From a virus: 44,306 nt of DNA. Position 1 is the first letter of the stretch. Each line of letters opens with the position of its first letter. Shown piece after piece: positions 28,816-37,370 of this stretch. The stretch spans positions 1 through 44,306 of IMG/VR virus record IMGVR_UViG_3300045118_000300, one strand, 5' to 3'. Both the position numbers and the translations under genes were made by a program. The notes under the pieces were generated by a model. The model was not told where the DNA came from, ran no database searches, and worked only from the letters and a program-made list of their open reading frames with translations.

Positions 28816-30696
28816 TTGAGTGAAACAGGAGACTTACGTGAAGGCTTCTATTCGTTAGAAGCTGAAGACAACAAAGTAAAAACGGAAAACGAAGAACAAC
28901 GTGAGGGATTAGAAGACAAAGTTCCCGAACTTTCTTTAGAAATGTCTAATGAAGCCCTTTTGGATTTGGAAAAGAAATGGATTAAAAAATGGAGTGCCTA
29001 TTATCCAAAGATAAAAAGTCTCCAGGAAAAGAATGAAAAATATTGGCTTGGAAAATTCTACGATTTAAAAAAGATGGAAGACGGAAATTCCATTATGGAT
29101 AACATTATTTTTGAGTCATTAGAGACATTTCTTCCGATAGCCGGCAAAAATTCTCCCGACCCAGTAGTTACCGCGGACAATTCCGAAGAAGGAAATTCCC
29201 TTAGTAAAAAAGTCCAGCAAATGCTTGTCTATCTTGCCGATAATTTGCGAATGAAACTTAGGATTAAAAGAGTAATTCGTTATTGGGCCTTGTATCTCTT
29301 AGGAGTTGTAAAAGTTGGTTGGAGTTTAAAAAACAACGAGATAACATTAACTATAATTCGACCACAGAAGTTAATTCTTGACTCTGATGGAACTGTGAAT
29401 GATGATATGGAATATGACGGTGAATTTGTTGGAGAGTATAAAGAAGAAAAAGCCTCAATTCTTGTCCAGCGTTTTCCTGAAAGCAAAGAGATGATTTCTG
29501 AAAAAGTAGAAGGCAATATGGGAACTAAAATAAAATACAAAGAATGGACTACCGATGAATACACTTTTTGGACTTACAATAAAAAGGTCTTAGGAAAAAT
29601 AAAGAACCCCCATTGGAATTATCCTCAAGAGTCAACTGAAATAGACGAAAACGGTAATGAGGTTCCTGTTACCATTCCCGCTAAAAACCACTTTAATACT
29701 CCAAAAAAGCCCTATGTGTTCCTTTCGATATTCAACCTGGGAAAACATCCCTTTGATGAAACGAGTTTAATCGGCCAAAACCTGAGTAACCAGGACATAA
29801 TCAACAAAAGAAATAGGCAAATTGACCGCAATGTTGATATGATGAATGGTTCGATAGCAATTTCAGGAGAAAAAACCGGACTTACGAAAGAACAGGCTTC
29901 CCAAGCCGTTGATGGCTTTAGAAAAGGAAAGGGGATATTTATGCCTTCTGGAGACCCCAACCAGGGTGTTTTAAGGGTTACTTCACCCAATCTCCCAAGC
30001 GACGTATACAACAATTTGATTGACGTAAGAAATGAACTTCGCAACATCTTTGGCACTAGAGGCTCTTCACCACAGGGAATAATAAATGAAAGGTCGGTAA
30101 GGGGAAAATTGACTATTGCGCAGAGTGACCAGAGTAGAATAGGTGGAGGTATAGTGGAATATGTTGAGCAGTTCTCTGATAAAGTGTTCAACTGGTTTGT
30201 CCAAATGATGTATGTGTATTATGATGAGAGTCATATAGGGGCAGTAATCGGAAGGGATAAAGCTCAGGAATATGTTGCTCTTTCTAATCAGGACTTTACT
30301 AGAAAATTAACTGTTTCTGTTAAGGAAGGTTCGCTTATTCCTAAGGACTCCGTAAGCAAGGCAGAACAGGCAATCCAACTTGCTCAGTTGCAAATGATAG
30401 ATCCTATTACTCTTTTTGACCGACTGGAGTTCCCTAATCCTCGTGAAACCGCCAAACGGCTTTGGATATGGAACAATAATCCTACTTACTTGTTTAGTGG
30501 AGACCAAGATATTGCCGCTATACAACAGGCGCAGAAAGAACAGGAAGATGAACAGGAATTAAAAGCCGCTTCCTATAAAGACCAGGAACACGTTGACGAA
30601 GTTGATTTAGCAGTTAAAAAAGAACAAGCTAGAGCAATATATAATCCTAAACCTAAAAGCAATGAAACTAAGAAGACCAACACCTCAAATGCCTAA
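28816..30696 (+). CDS. Portal protein (podovirus, P22-like)
   Basis: This 626-residue protein is the dodecameric DNA gate at the capsid vertex. It starts with TTG at 28816; an ATG start at 28942 (MSNEALLDLEKKW) is a plausible alternative. Features are an N-terminal helix-rich wing (45-120), a central region with YWALYLLGVVKVGW and DPRQKL-like IIRPQKLILD (about 155-195), DVMNGSIAISG, a conserved SSPQGIINERSVRGKLTIAQ segment (split: SSPQGIINERSVRG and KLTIAQSDQ, about 417-440) and a long C-terminal helical region. Position after terL and before the scaffold supports the call. Confidence 0.75.
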   Translation: MSETGDLREGFYSLEAEDNKVKTENEEQREGLEDKVPELSLEMSNEALLDLEKKWIKKWSAYYPKIKSLQEKNEKYWLGKFYDLKKMEDGNSIMDNIIFESLETFLPIAGKNSPDPVVTADNSEEGNSLSKKVQQMLVYLADNLRMKLRIKRVIRYWALYLLGVVKVGWSLKNNEITLTIIRPQKLILDSDGTVNDDMEYDGEFVGEYKEEKASILVQRFPESKEMISEKVEGNMGTKIKYKEWTTDEYTFWTYNKKVLGKIKNPHWNYPQESTEIDENGNEVPVTIPAKNHFNTPKKPYVFLSIFNLGKHPFDETSLIGQNLSNQDIINKRNRQIDRNVDMMNGSIAISGEKTGLTKEQASQAVDGFRKGKGIFMPSGDPNQGVLRVTSPNLPSDVYNNLIDVRNELRNIFGTRGSSPQGIINERSVRGKLTIAQSDQSRIGGGIVEYVEQFSDKVFNWFVQMMYVYYDESHIGAVIGRDKAQEYVALSNQDFTRKLTVSVKEGSLIPKDSVSKAEQAIQLAQLQMIDPITLFDRLEFPNPRETAKRLWIWNNNPTYLFSGDQDIAAIQQAQKEQEDEQELKAASYKDQEHVDEVDLAVKKEQARAIYNPKPKSNETKKTNTSNA

Positions 30697-30835
30697 GATA
30701 GGACGGGATAAGTTAAGGCAATTTATTAACGTAAAGAAAAAACGAACATCGATTGGTCAAGGTATGATGATGAACCGAAAAATCTCCGAGAAAAAGAGAC
30801 AAGCATTAAATGCTGTTAAAAGAGCAATGAAATAG
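30689..30835 (+). CDS. Small basic protein between portal and scaffold
   Basis: This 48-residue Lys/Arg-rich helical protein has a start that overlaps the portal stop by 8 bases (translational coupling). It may be a minor virion or DNA-binding protein; no family is recognised. Confidence 0.45.
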   Translation: MPKIGRDKLRQFINVKKKRTSIGQGMMMNRKISEKKRQALNAVKRAMK

Positions 30836-30836
30836 C

Positions 30837-30866
30837 TTGATTTATTTTTATATGATATAGTATATT
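30837..30866 (+). promoter_or_regulatory. Promoter of the scaffold-capsid operon
   Basis: TTGATT (30837-30842) and TATATT (30861-30866) with 18-bp spacing. The predicted transcript starts near 30873, just before the structured leader at 30877. Confidence 0.5.
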
Positions 30867-30876
30867 AAATTTATAA

Positions 30877-30967
30877 AGAGCTACCAGTTGACGGCTTGAG
30901 AAAGTTGTCGGGCTTGGTAGCTCTCCCGACTTCTTTCCCAGACCGTCAACTAGACGGTCTCTTTCTT
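30877..30967 (+). ncRNA. Interleaved-stem leader/attenuator before scaffold and capsid genes
   Basis: AGAGCTACCA (30877-30886) pairs with TGGTAGCTCT (30915-30924). AGTTGACGG (30886-30894) pairs with CCGTCAACT (30943-30951), and GTCGGG (30907-30912) with CCCGAC (30925-30930). The first helix crosses the other two. In addition AGACCGTC (30940-30947) and GACGGTCT (30953-30960) form an 8-bp terminator-like hairpin followed by CTTTCTTT, exclusive with the second helix. The stem order is the same as in the element at 10502. Confidence 0.65.
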
Positions 30968-30997
30968 TGATGCAAATAATTAGCTTCATCAACTAAT

Positions 30998-31783
30998 ATG
31001 GAAAACATCTTTGACGGTATTCAGAACGAAGGTGAACAGGAAAGTCCAATCGCGGAAACATTAAAAGAAATGAAAAGTTCTGAAAAAGAGGGGAAGGAAA
31101 CCCCCGCCTCAGCCGAAGAGGAAAAAAAACCGGTGGAAGAAGAGACTCCTGCGGAGGAGGATAAAGAAACCGAAGAACAAACTCCATTCCACAAGCACCC
31201 TCGTTGGCAGAAAGTCTATCGTAGAAGCAAGGAATTGGAAAAATCCAATGCCGAGCTTACAGAACGATTGGCTATTCTGGAGGGTAAAATGGGTGAGGTC
31301 TCGGTGAAATCCGAAGATGAACCCATACCCCAATGGTTTATTTCCGCTTATGGTGAAGACAATGAATTGTGGGCTAAGTTCCAAGCGCACGAAAGACAGA
31401 AAGAAGAAAAGATTAGAAATGAAATGTATGAATTATTCGAGCAAAAAGAAATCCAGAATAAGCAGGCAGAAGAACACTGGAATAATTACCTTGAAGAAAA
31501 CCTTGAACAATTAAGAGAGGAAGGTTTTAAGTTCGATAGAAATAAATTCTTAATGTGTTTAAGGGATAACGAGAACAAGGTTTTTGACAAGGATGGAAGT
31601 ATTGACTTTAAGGCAGGAATGGAGATTTATCTGTGGCAGGAGGAAAAATCAAAAAAGGATATGTCCGCCCGCAAGGAACTTGCTTCCGACATAAGCAAGG
31701 AAGACAAATCAGAGGGGAAAACTCCCACTACCACCGAAAACTGGGAAACGACCAGGCAAAGGGGTTGGGGAGGAATTAACTAA
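30998..31783 (+). CDS. Scaffolding protein
   Basis: This 261-residue, highly charged protein has Glu-rich low complexity at 25-65 (KPVEEETPAEEDKETEE), a coiled coil (about 78-98), charged helices (130-175) and a disordered Ser/Thr-rich tail. Composition, lack of Cys except one, and position directly before the capsid gene are typical of P22-type scaffold proteins that direct procapsid assembly and then exit. Confidence 0.7.
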   Translation: MENIFDGIQNEGEQESPIAETLKEMKSSEKEGKETPASAEEEKKPVEEETPAEEDKETEEQTPFHKHPRWQKVYRRSKELEKSNAELTERLAILEGKMGEVSVKSEDEPIPQWFISAYGEDNELWAKFQAHERQKEEKIRNEMYELFEQKEIQNKQAEEHWNNYLEENLEQLREEGFKFDRNKFLMCLRDNENKVFDKDGSIDFKAGMEIYLWQEEKSKKDMSARKELASDISKEDKSEGKTPTTTENWETTRQRGWGGIN

Positions 31784-31799
31784 CTAACACATCAAAAAT

Positions 31800-32822
31800 A
31801 TGGCGTGGGGTAATAGAGTCCTGACTACGACTCAAGAAAAAATTAAAAATCAAGTAGTCGATACTGTTTTAGCGGACAATGTTTTTGCTACTAGAATGTT
31901 AAGCAAGGCCGAGAAGTGGTCGGGGGAACACATCAAATATCCGGTAAAATACCAAAAGGGAAATTCTGGTAGTTCATTTAGCGGATATGATACATTTTCA
32001 ACCGCTGCTTCCGATACGAGGGTAAATATGTTGTTCTATCCTAAGTTCTACGAGATTAACATTTCCCTTCCCTTAGACGAAGTTTCTATAAACGAAATTT
32101 CCGAAACTCAAATCATCAACCTAATGAAAGTTGAATGCGCTTCGCGTTCCCAAGATATGGCTGATGAAATCGGAACTATGTTTATGGGAGATGGAACGGG
32201 AAATGGCAGCAAAGATACTGAAGGGTTGGCTTCGTTGGTAGATGACGGAACAACTACTTCCATTATCGGCAGTCTTTCCAGAACAACTTACACAACCCTT
32301 AATTCTACCGTCACGGCTTCTGGTGGAACTCTAACGCTGGCTAAGCTAGATACACTTTACAATGCTGTAACTAGCGGTATTCACAAGCCAACCGTCGGGA
32401 TTACCACCGAAGCGATTTTCGCTTGGTATGGTCAGCTCTTGCAACCACAGGAAAGAATTGCCAAAGACGTTTCAATGATGAAGGGCGGTCTTACCGGAGG
32501 CACTGGATTTACGGGGCTTTACTTTAAGGGATTCCCTATCCTAGCGGACGAGAAATGCACCAGTGGAGTATTATTCTTCCTTAATGAGGATTTCCTACAC
32601 TGGATAGCTCTTCCTAAGATGGCTATGACAGAACCGGTCAATTTCAAAGCCGAAATCAAGGGAAATAACTACTCGGACGTGAAGGGACTTGGATTTCACT
32701 GGAGCGATTGGGTTAAGCCGATTAACAGCTACTCGATTGTAAGCCACGTGTATCTCGGAGGTAACTTGACTTGCGACCACCCAAATAAACAGGGGAAGCT
32801 AACAGGGATTTTAGGGGTGTGA
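31800..32822 (+). CDS. Major capsid protein (HK97 fold)
   Basis: This 340-residue main shell protein has an N-terminal arm (LTTTQEKIKNQVVDTVLADN), a beta region with HIKYPVKYQKG, a spine-helix-like QIINLMKVECASRSQDMADEIG (about 103-125), GDGTGNGSKDTEGL, and a C-terminal A-domain with FKGFPILADEKC and FFLNEDFLHW. These features fit capsid proteins of podoviruses with an N4-gp56 or P22-like HK97 fold. Gene order (portal, scaffold, capsid) supports it. The leader CTAACTAACACATCAAAAAT lacks an SD despite certain high expression. Confidence 0.8.
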   Translation: MAWGNRVLTTTQEKIKNQVVDTVLADNVFATRMLSKAEKWSGEHIKYPVKYQKGNSGSSFSGYDTFSTAASDTRVNMLFYPKFYEINISLPLDEVSINEISETQIINLMKVECASRSQDMADEIGTMFMGDGTGNGSKDTEGLASLVDDGTTTSIIGSLSRTTYTTLNSTVTASGGTLTLAKLDTLYNAVTSGIHKPTVGITTEAIFAWYGQLLQPQERIAKDVSMMKGGLTGGTGFTGLYFKGFPILADEKCTSGVLFFLNEDFLHWIALPKMAMTEPVNFKAEIKGNNYSDVKGLGFHWSDWVKPINSYSIVSHVYLGGNLTCDHPNKQGKLTGILGV

Positions 32823-32851
32823 GTAGATTTTATCAGTGTTATCACTCTTGA

Positions 32852-32881
32852 CCCAACGGGGAAGTTACTAACCCGATTGGG
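32852..32881 (+). terminator. Hairpin after the capsid gene
   Basis: CCCAACGGG (32852-32860) pairs with CCCGATTGGG (32872-32881), 9 bp with one bulged A, followed by GAGAGCTTTT. It is a partial terminator or mRNA-stabilising structure. Confidence 0.45.
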
Positions 32882-32918
32882 GAGAGCTTTTAAAAAGATA
32901 ATCAATTAACAAACAACA

Positions 32919-33905
32919 ATGGGAAAATTCAAAGACTACAATCCGGCTCTGCGCTACGGGCACAAGATTTACCCCGAAGACTTGGCCGGTATGGTTGGAC
33001 TTCCGGCAGTGGGAAATGTGTTCTACGTTGACCCTTACGCCGGTAATGACAACAACGACGGCACGACTCAAGCTAGCGCTGTAAAGACGGTAGCTACTGC
33101 TTACGGGTTCTGTACTAGCGGACAGCACGACGTGGTGATAATCTCTCCTACAGGAGGTTCGGGAAGAACTGCGGAAGTAACAGCGATTACTTGGGCGAAG
33201 AGATTTACCCACTTAATTGGAAACGCCGCTCCGACAGCCCAAGACGCGCGGGCGGGAATGAATTTTGCGGGAACGACTGGGACTTCAACAGGTTCACTGT
33301 CCATTACCGAGAACGGGTGTCTATTCAAAGACCTGACTTTAACGACCACCGATGACAACAATTCGTTCGTGACTGTGTCGGGGGATTATAACTCGTTTCT
33401 TGGCTGTGACTTCAAGGGAGCATTGAACGCTACCACAGGCGATGATACTTCTATGCGATGTCTGGTTTTAAGTGGAGCGCAAGAAAATTACTTCGGTGGT
33501 TGCACTTTCGGCGCGGATACGATGATGAGGTCGGCGGCTAACTACACGATAGAGTTCGCTTCGGCGGCTTCCAGAAACGTGTTTGATGATTGTAGATTGA
33601 TGATGGCGGTTGATGCGGCTACTCCGGTTCACGTTCTATTTACCGGAACTTCTGCGATTGACCGTTGGGTCGAGTTTAAGAACACTTCGTTTTATTCATT
33701 CTCGGCCAATAATGCCACTCCCGCTACGGCTTGTATGAACTTATCAGCCCAGACAGCGACGGGGCATGTCTTGATTACAGGAAACAGTTGCATTATGGGA
33801 GGCATTACCGATTGGGAAGCGACCGCTACTGGAAGGATTTATATGCAGCCCTTCACAGCCACAGCCAACGCTATCGGGCTAGCAATTAACCCGACAGTAA
33901 GCTAA
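32919..33905 (+). CDS. Right-handed beta-helix protein beside the capsid gene
   Basis: This 328-residue protein contains FYVDPYAGNDNNDGTT at about 34-49, the usual start of parallel beta-helix (pectate-lyase-like) domains, followed by repeated short strand turns (NSFLGCDFKGAL, NYFGGCTFGAD, NVFDDCRLMM) with aligned Cys/Phe ladders. Its position between the capsid and small head genes suggests a capsid-surface decoration or a head fibre. A tailspike is less likely here. The leader is A-rich. Confidence 0.65.
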   Translation: MGKFKDYNPALRYGHKIYPEDLAGMVGLPAVGNVFYVDPYAGNDNNDGTTQASAVKTVATAYGFCTSGQHDVVIISPTGGSGRTAEVTAITWAKRFTHLIGNAAPTAQDARAGMNFAGTTGTSTGSLSITENGCLFKDLTLTTTDDNNSFVTVSGDYNSFLGCDFKGALNATTGDDTSMRCLVLSGAQENYFGGCTFGADTMMRSAANYTIEFASAASRNVFDDCRLMMAVDAATPVHVLFTGTSAIDRWVEFKNTSFYSFSANNATPATACMNLSAQTATGHVLITGNSCIMGGITDWEATATGRIYMQPFTATANAIGLAINPTVS

Positions 33906-33921
33906 TAAGTAACTAACACAC

Positions 33922-34083
33922 ATGAAACTTAGAAACGTAACCGACGAGGATTATACGGAGATTGGGCTGAGACCCTATCGGGTAATCGAGGTTGATGTCA
34001 AAATGGGTAAGGAAATCCTCAAGAATTACGAAGGCAATGTGGTAGAGGAAAAGGATGTCCCTGTTAAAAAGGGAAAGAAATAA
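33922..34083 (+). CDS. Small acidic/basic hypothetical head-region protein
   Basis: This 53-residue protein has a beta-type N-terminus (MKLRNVTDEDYTEIGLRPYRV) and a Lys-rich tail. It sits between head genes with short spacing. Its role is unknown; a head completion or cement peptide is possible. Confidence 0.45.
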   Translation: MKLRNVTDEDYTEIGLRPYRVIEVDVKMGKEILKNYEGNVVEEKDVPVKKGKK

Positions 34084-34101
34084 TTAACTAACTTAACTAA
34101 A

Positions 34102-34821
34102 ATGAGCAAACTAACAGCAAACACGCAGGCCATACCTCAAGACCTGTTCACTGAAAGCTCTACCCAGCAACTGGATTTGGGAGCTGAGGTAACAGCGGGG
34201 GACGGCCGAAGATACCGATATGTTCTGGTTGGGGGAACAGCTCTTGTACCAGGCAGCTTATACCAGTCACCAGCGGAAACTACTAGCTGGCAGGCACTAG
34301 CTATAGCTTCTGCTTCAGCGGGAGCTACTACCATAACAACCACATCAACTGTGACCGTTACGGCCAACCAGTTGGTAGGCGGGTATGTAGCAATAAGCAC
34401 TGGGGCAACCGCTAAGGGATACCTGTACAAGATTAAGAGTCATCCAGCTGCTACGGCGGCAGTAGTAACCATCACTCTGGAAGACCCATTGAAAACCGTC
34501 TTGACTGCTGGAACCCACACGATTGACTTGATTGCGTCTCCGTATAGCAAAGTGGAGTTATGGGATTACACCAACCACGATGGAATGCCAGTAGGAGTAG
34601 CAGTTTATCCGGTTACGGCCGCTTATTACGGATGGATTCAGGTAGGAGGCCCAGCAGCCCTTCTCATTGACAGCGGGAACGTCGGGGTTGGAGTGAACGT
34701 ATATGCCTCGGCTGCGGTTGATGGTTGTGGTGATGCCACCGCAACTTATGGGTTTATCGGTACTGCAGTTACAGCGGGTTCAAGTACAGAGAACGCAATA
34801 GTGAATTTGAATATCAATTAG
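34102..34821 (+). CDS. Probable head decoration/cement protein
   Basis: This 239-residue Ala/Thr/Val/Gly-rich beta protein has N-terminal TANTQAIPQDLFTESSTQQLDLGAEV and GRRYRYVLVGGTALVPG typical of phage decoration-like proteins. Few charged residues and many short strands suggest a beta-sandwich on the capsid surface. It is followed by the hairpin at 34836. Confidence 0.5.
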   Translation: MSKLTANTQAIPQDLFTESSTQQLDLGAEVTAGDGRRYRYVLVGGTALVPGSLYQSPAETTSWQALAIASASAGATTITTTSTVTVTANQLVGGYVAISTGATAKGYLYKIKSHPAATAAVVTITLEDPLKTVLTAGTHTIDLIASPYSKVELWDYTNHDGMPVGVAVYPVTAAYYGWIQVGGPAALLIDSGNVGVGVNVYASAAVDGCGDATATYGFIGTAVTAGSSTENAIVNLNIN

Positions 34822-34835
34822 ATTGGAAGAGGTTT

Positions 34836-34859
34836 CGGGGCTTCCCAGCAAAAGCCCCG
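34836..34859 (+). terminator. GC-rich hairpin after the decoration gene
   Basis: CGGGGCTT and AAGCCCCG form a perfect 8-bp stem (loop CCCAGCAA) followed only by TTT. It is a weak terminator or processing hairpin. Confidence 0.5.
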
Positions 34860-34896
34860 TTTGGGATGCCAAATCGTTATAATTCATCAAATAACA

Positions 34897-35367
34897 ATGA
34901 GAGAAAATCCAAAACCACCCGCTCCTAAAGCGGTAACGTTCATTAACCACACAGACCAAGACTTCACCCACGAATGGGACGGAGTCCCTTACACAGTCCC
35001 CGCTAGAAGCCAGATGCTTATGCAGGACTACTTGGCGAACCACCTTGCGAAACACCTTACCGACAAAGTGATGAACGAAATGGGGATACCGACTGACTCT
35101 TCAGAAAGAGCTTCTTTACTGGCTAAATGCTTTAAACCAGAAGAACATCCACAAGTATTTGAAACGGAAGAGAAACTTGAGCAGGCAAAAATAAACGAAC
35201 CTACTTTGGAAATCCCGCAAGTCCAACCAGCAGTAACAGCGGAAGCGAAAATAGAAGACAAGAAAACTCCTGATGCAAACGGAGTATATTGCCAAGAATG
35301 TGGTTCTCGTAGCCCTTATTTCCACCGTAAGGATTGCAGTAAATATGAGATTACTCGAAAAAAATGA
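34897..35367 (+). CDS. Head-region protein with C-terminal zinc knot
   Basis: The start at ATG 34897 follows an A-rich leader; a TTG 12 codons upstream is an alternative. It has 156 residues. The N-terminal domain reads FINHTDQDFTHEWDGVPYTV, followed by helices. The C-terminus has YCQECGSRSPYFHRKDCS, a CxxC...H..C zinc site. It overlaps the following coiled-coil gene by 23 bases. The function is unknown. Confidence 0.5.
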   Translation: MRENPKPPAPKAVTFINHTDQDFTHEWDGVPYTVPARSQMLMQDYLANHLAKHLTDKVMNEMGIPTDSSERASLLAKCFKPEEHPQVFETEEKLEQAKINEPTLEIPQVQPAVTAEAKIEDKKTPDANGVYCQECGSRSPYFHRKDCSKYEITRKK

Positions 35368-36058
35368 ACAAAAACTAGCGGAAGTTAAGAAAGAAACATT
35401 CTTGAAAAGCGAGGCGGAGATGTTAAGGGAAGACGTGCGGTCTTCTCTTTTGACTTTGAACAGGAATAGGGACGAAGCGGATAGGATTAAACGGGATGCC
35501 CTAAAACTCTGGGAAGAAAAGATGAGTGAGATAGATAGTGGCAAGAAAGAACTCCAAAGGTTGAGAAACGGGTTGGTGGAATTAGCCAGAAAGAGAAAGC
35601 TGAAATTAGGGAAACTAGACGAGGAAATCGTATTTTCCGACCTTTTAACCGACTCCCAGAAGTCCATAATGGCGAAAAGAAAAGAACTGGACGAGCGGAA
35701 CGCCAAATTAGCTGAAAGGGAGAACGAGGTCAAGGATTTAGTCGCCTCAGTTACCCGAAAGCACCTGAAAGTTATGGGTCAAGTCGAATACGCCGCTATG
35801 CAACTAAGGTATCTCAAAGAGAGACAGGAAGAAATAAACTTGAGAGATAGGCGTAGTAAAGAAGCCGATGAGATACGCAAGAATGAACTGGATATGGAGA
35901 GAAAAGAATTAGGAAAGGAGCGGACAGGAATTGAAATCAAACTGGAAGAAATATCCGACAAAGAGAAAGAACTTGAGAGAAGAGAGGAACTTATAGAAAG
36001 TCGCAACGCCACATTGAGAGCGGCATTCCAAGAAGCTAAACTAAAAGGTATAATTTAA
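35345..36058 (+). CDS. Long coiled-coil protein
   Basis: This has 237 residues from ATG 35345 (a longer frame begins at 35273 but would overlap more). It is almost continuous charged heptad repeat (Lys/Glu/Arg/Leu), e.g. KEKELERREELIE, a strong dimeric or trimeric coiled coil. It may be a virion structural rod or an assembly factor. No domain is recognised. Confidence 0.5.
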   Translation: MRLLEKNEQKLAEVKKETFLKSEAEMLREDVRSSLLTLNRNRDEADRIKRDALKLWEEKMSEIDSGKKELQRLRNGLVELARKRKLKLGKLDEEIVFSDLLTDSQKSIMAKRKELDERNAKLAERENEVKDLVASVTRKHLKVMGQVEYAAMQLRYLKERQEEINLRDRRSKEADEIRKNELDMERKELGKERTGIEIKLEEISDKEKELERREELIESRNATLRAAFQEAKLKGII

Positions 36059-36063
36059 AATTT

Positions 36064-36333
36064 ATGGGATTTTCACTTGGGGTAATAACAGGCATACTTA
36101 TTTCTATTTTGGTTTTTTTAATTGAGATTTCACTCCAAAAGAATGGAGTATCTATTATTAAGTCAATTAAAAAACTAAGAAAACCAAAGAAAGAAATTAA
36201 ATTAAAAAAGGATAAACCAAAGGAAACAGGAGCAATTATTGGAATGGATGAGGAAGAAGAAGCGCGGGCGGAAATCTTCGAGAGGAACGCCCGTGAGGGA
36301 AAAGATACTAATATGAAAGAAATATGGTCTTAA
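36064..36333 (+). CDS. Small N-terminal membrane-anchored protein
   Basis: This 89-residue protein has one transmembrane segment (about 4-22, VITGILISILVFLIEISL) and a very basic cytoplasmic-type tail (KKLRKPKKEIKLKKDKPKE), then an acidic end. It overlaps the next gene by 10 bases. The role is unknown. Confidence 0.45.
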   Translation: MGFSLGVITGILISILVFLIEISLQKNGVSIIKSIKKLRKPKKEIKLKKDKPKETGAIIGMDEEEEARAEIFERNAREGKDTNMKEIWS

Positions 36334-36578
36334 TACGCATCGCCCACAACAATTACAAACCGAACTGCAAATATGGTTTCCACGATTTCCAGACCGTAAA
36401 AGAGAATGACGATTACAAGCGAGAAAGATGCTTAAAGTGTGGAAAAGAAATAACTACCAAGAAGGATTTGAAAAAAAGTCGAAAAGATTACGACGATTAT
36501 ATGGAAGCACATCAGCGGGATTTTCTTCAACCAGTCAATCCTTATTATAAAGGAGAGTATGGCGAACCTAAAGAATAA
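36324..36578 (+). CDS. Small zinc-binding protein
   Basis: This 84-residue protein has CKYGFHDFQ and CLKCGKEIT, a Cys/His/Cys/Cys zinc site, followed by a charged helix. It starts inside the upstream gene (coupled). No family is recognised. Confidence 0.45.
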   Translation: MVLIRIAHNNYKPNCKYGFHDFQTVKENDDYKRERCLKCGKEITTKKDLKKSRKDYDDYMEAHQRDFLQPVNPYYKGEYGEPKE

Positions 36579-36600
36579 ATAATAATTAAATCATAAAGAT

Positions 36601-37089
36601 ATGTGTGCAACAATCACGAGTTCTCTTCGTAGAGACGCAAACGCAGTTCCACTTCAAGATGTTAATGGGATAACCGTTATAAAATCAATGACTTTCGCAG
36701 GTGGAACGACTAACGACCCTGGAGATTATGACGGTACAGGAAACCCCGCTACCCTATTTACTGTTACAGGGGACGTAATTCTTCGGGTATTTGGAATTTG
36801 CAAAGTTGATTTAGCTGGAGCTACTGCTACATTAGAGGTGGGAGTTACTGGAACGACTAATAAATTTATTGCTCAGACAACCGCTACTGGCATAGATGCT
36901 AACAAAATTTGGCACGACAACTCACCAGACGCTTCAATAGAACTTGATTCGGTTTCTACTCCTTGGATAGTTTCTAATGGCCAGGATGTAATCCAAACAG
37001 TAGGAACGGCTAATATTACGGCTGGAAGAATTGATTATTATTGCCAATTTCGTCCCTTGTCTAGTGATGGGGATGTTACGGCTACCTAA
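36601..37089 (+). CDS. Beta-rich virion protein with LRRDxNxVP N-terminus
   Basis: This 162-residue protein has N-terminal SSLRRDANAVPLQDVNG, resembling the KRDxNRVTV segment in the next two genes. The rest is a Thr/Gly/Ala-rich beta fold (VTGDVILRVFGICKVDL). It is probably a head-surface or tail-attachment protein located before the giant fibre. Confidence 0.45.
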   Translation: MCATITSSLRRDANAVPLQDVNGITVIKSMTFAGGTTNDPGDYDGTGNPATLFTVTGDVILRVFGICKVDLAGATATLEVGVTGTTNKFIAQTTATGIDANKIWHDNSPDASIELDSVSTPWIVSNGQDVIQTVGTANITAGRIDYYCQFRPLSSDGDVTAT

Positions 37090-37091
37090 AT

Positions 37092-37370
37092 ATGAATTCA
37101 ATCAAAAGGGATGAAAATCGAGTAACAGTTGGAGCGGGCTGGAACGGGTCAGATGTTGAAATGTTACGTTGCGATTCAGTTACTGGAAGATTGTTGTTAG
37201 ACGCAGAATTTGAAACAGCTTCAACGCCAACATTAAGGGAATCAGCTTACAGAGATGAAAATCACAAAGGAACAAGTTTGGGAGTAACAGATGATATTAA
37301 CCAAACAATAAGTCCCTTATTGGTTAAAACTTCCAATGGGAGATTACTAGTAGATTTCATTTTTGAATAA
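37092..37370 (+). CDS. Small adaptor-like protein with repeated KRDxNRVTV module
   Basis: This 92-residue protein consists of two copies of a motif: KRDENRVTVGAG...TGRLLLD and YRDENHKGTSLGVTDD...NGRLLVD. The same module opens the fibre protein that starts at its stop codon (one-base overlap). It may be an attachment domain that links the fibre to the virion. Confidence 0.5.
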   Translation: MNSIKRDENRVTVGAGWNGSDVEMLRCDSVTGRLLLDAEFETASTPTLRESAYRDENHKGTSLGVTDDINQTISPLLVKTSNGRLLVDFIFE

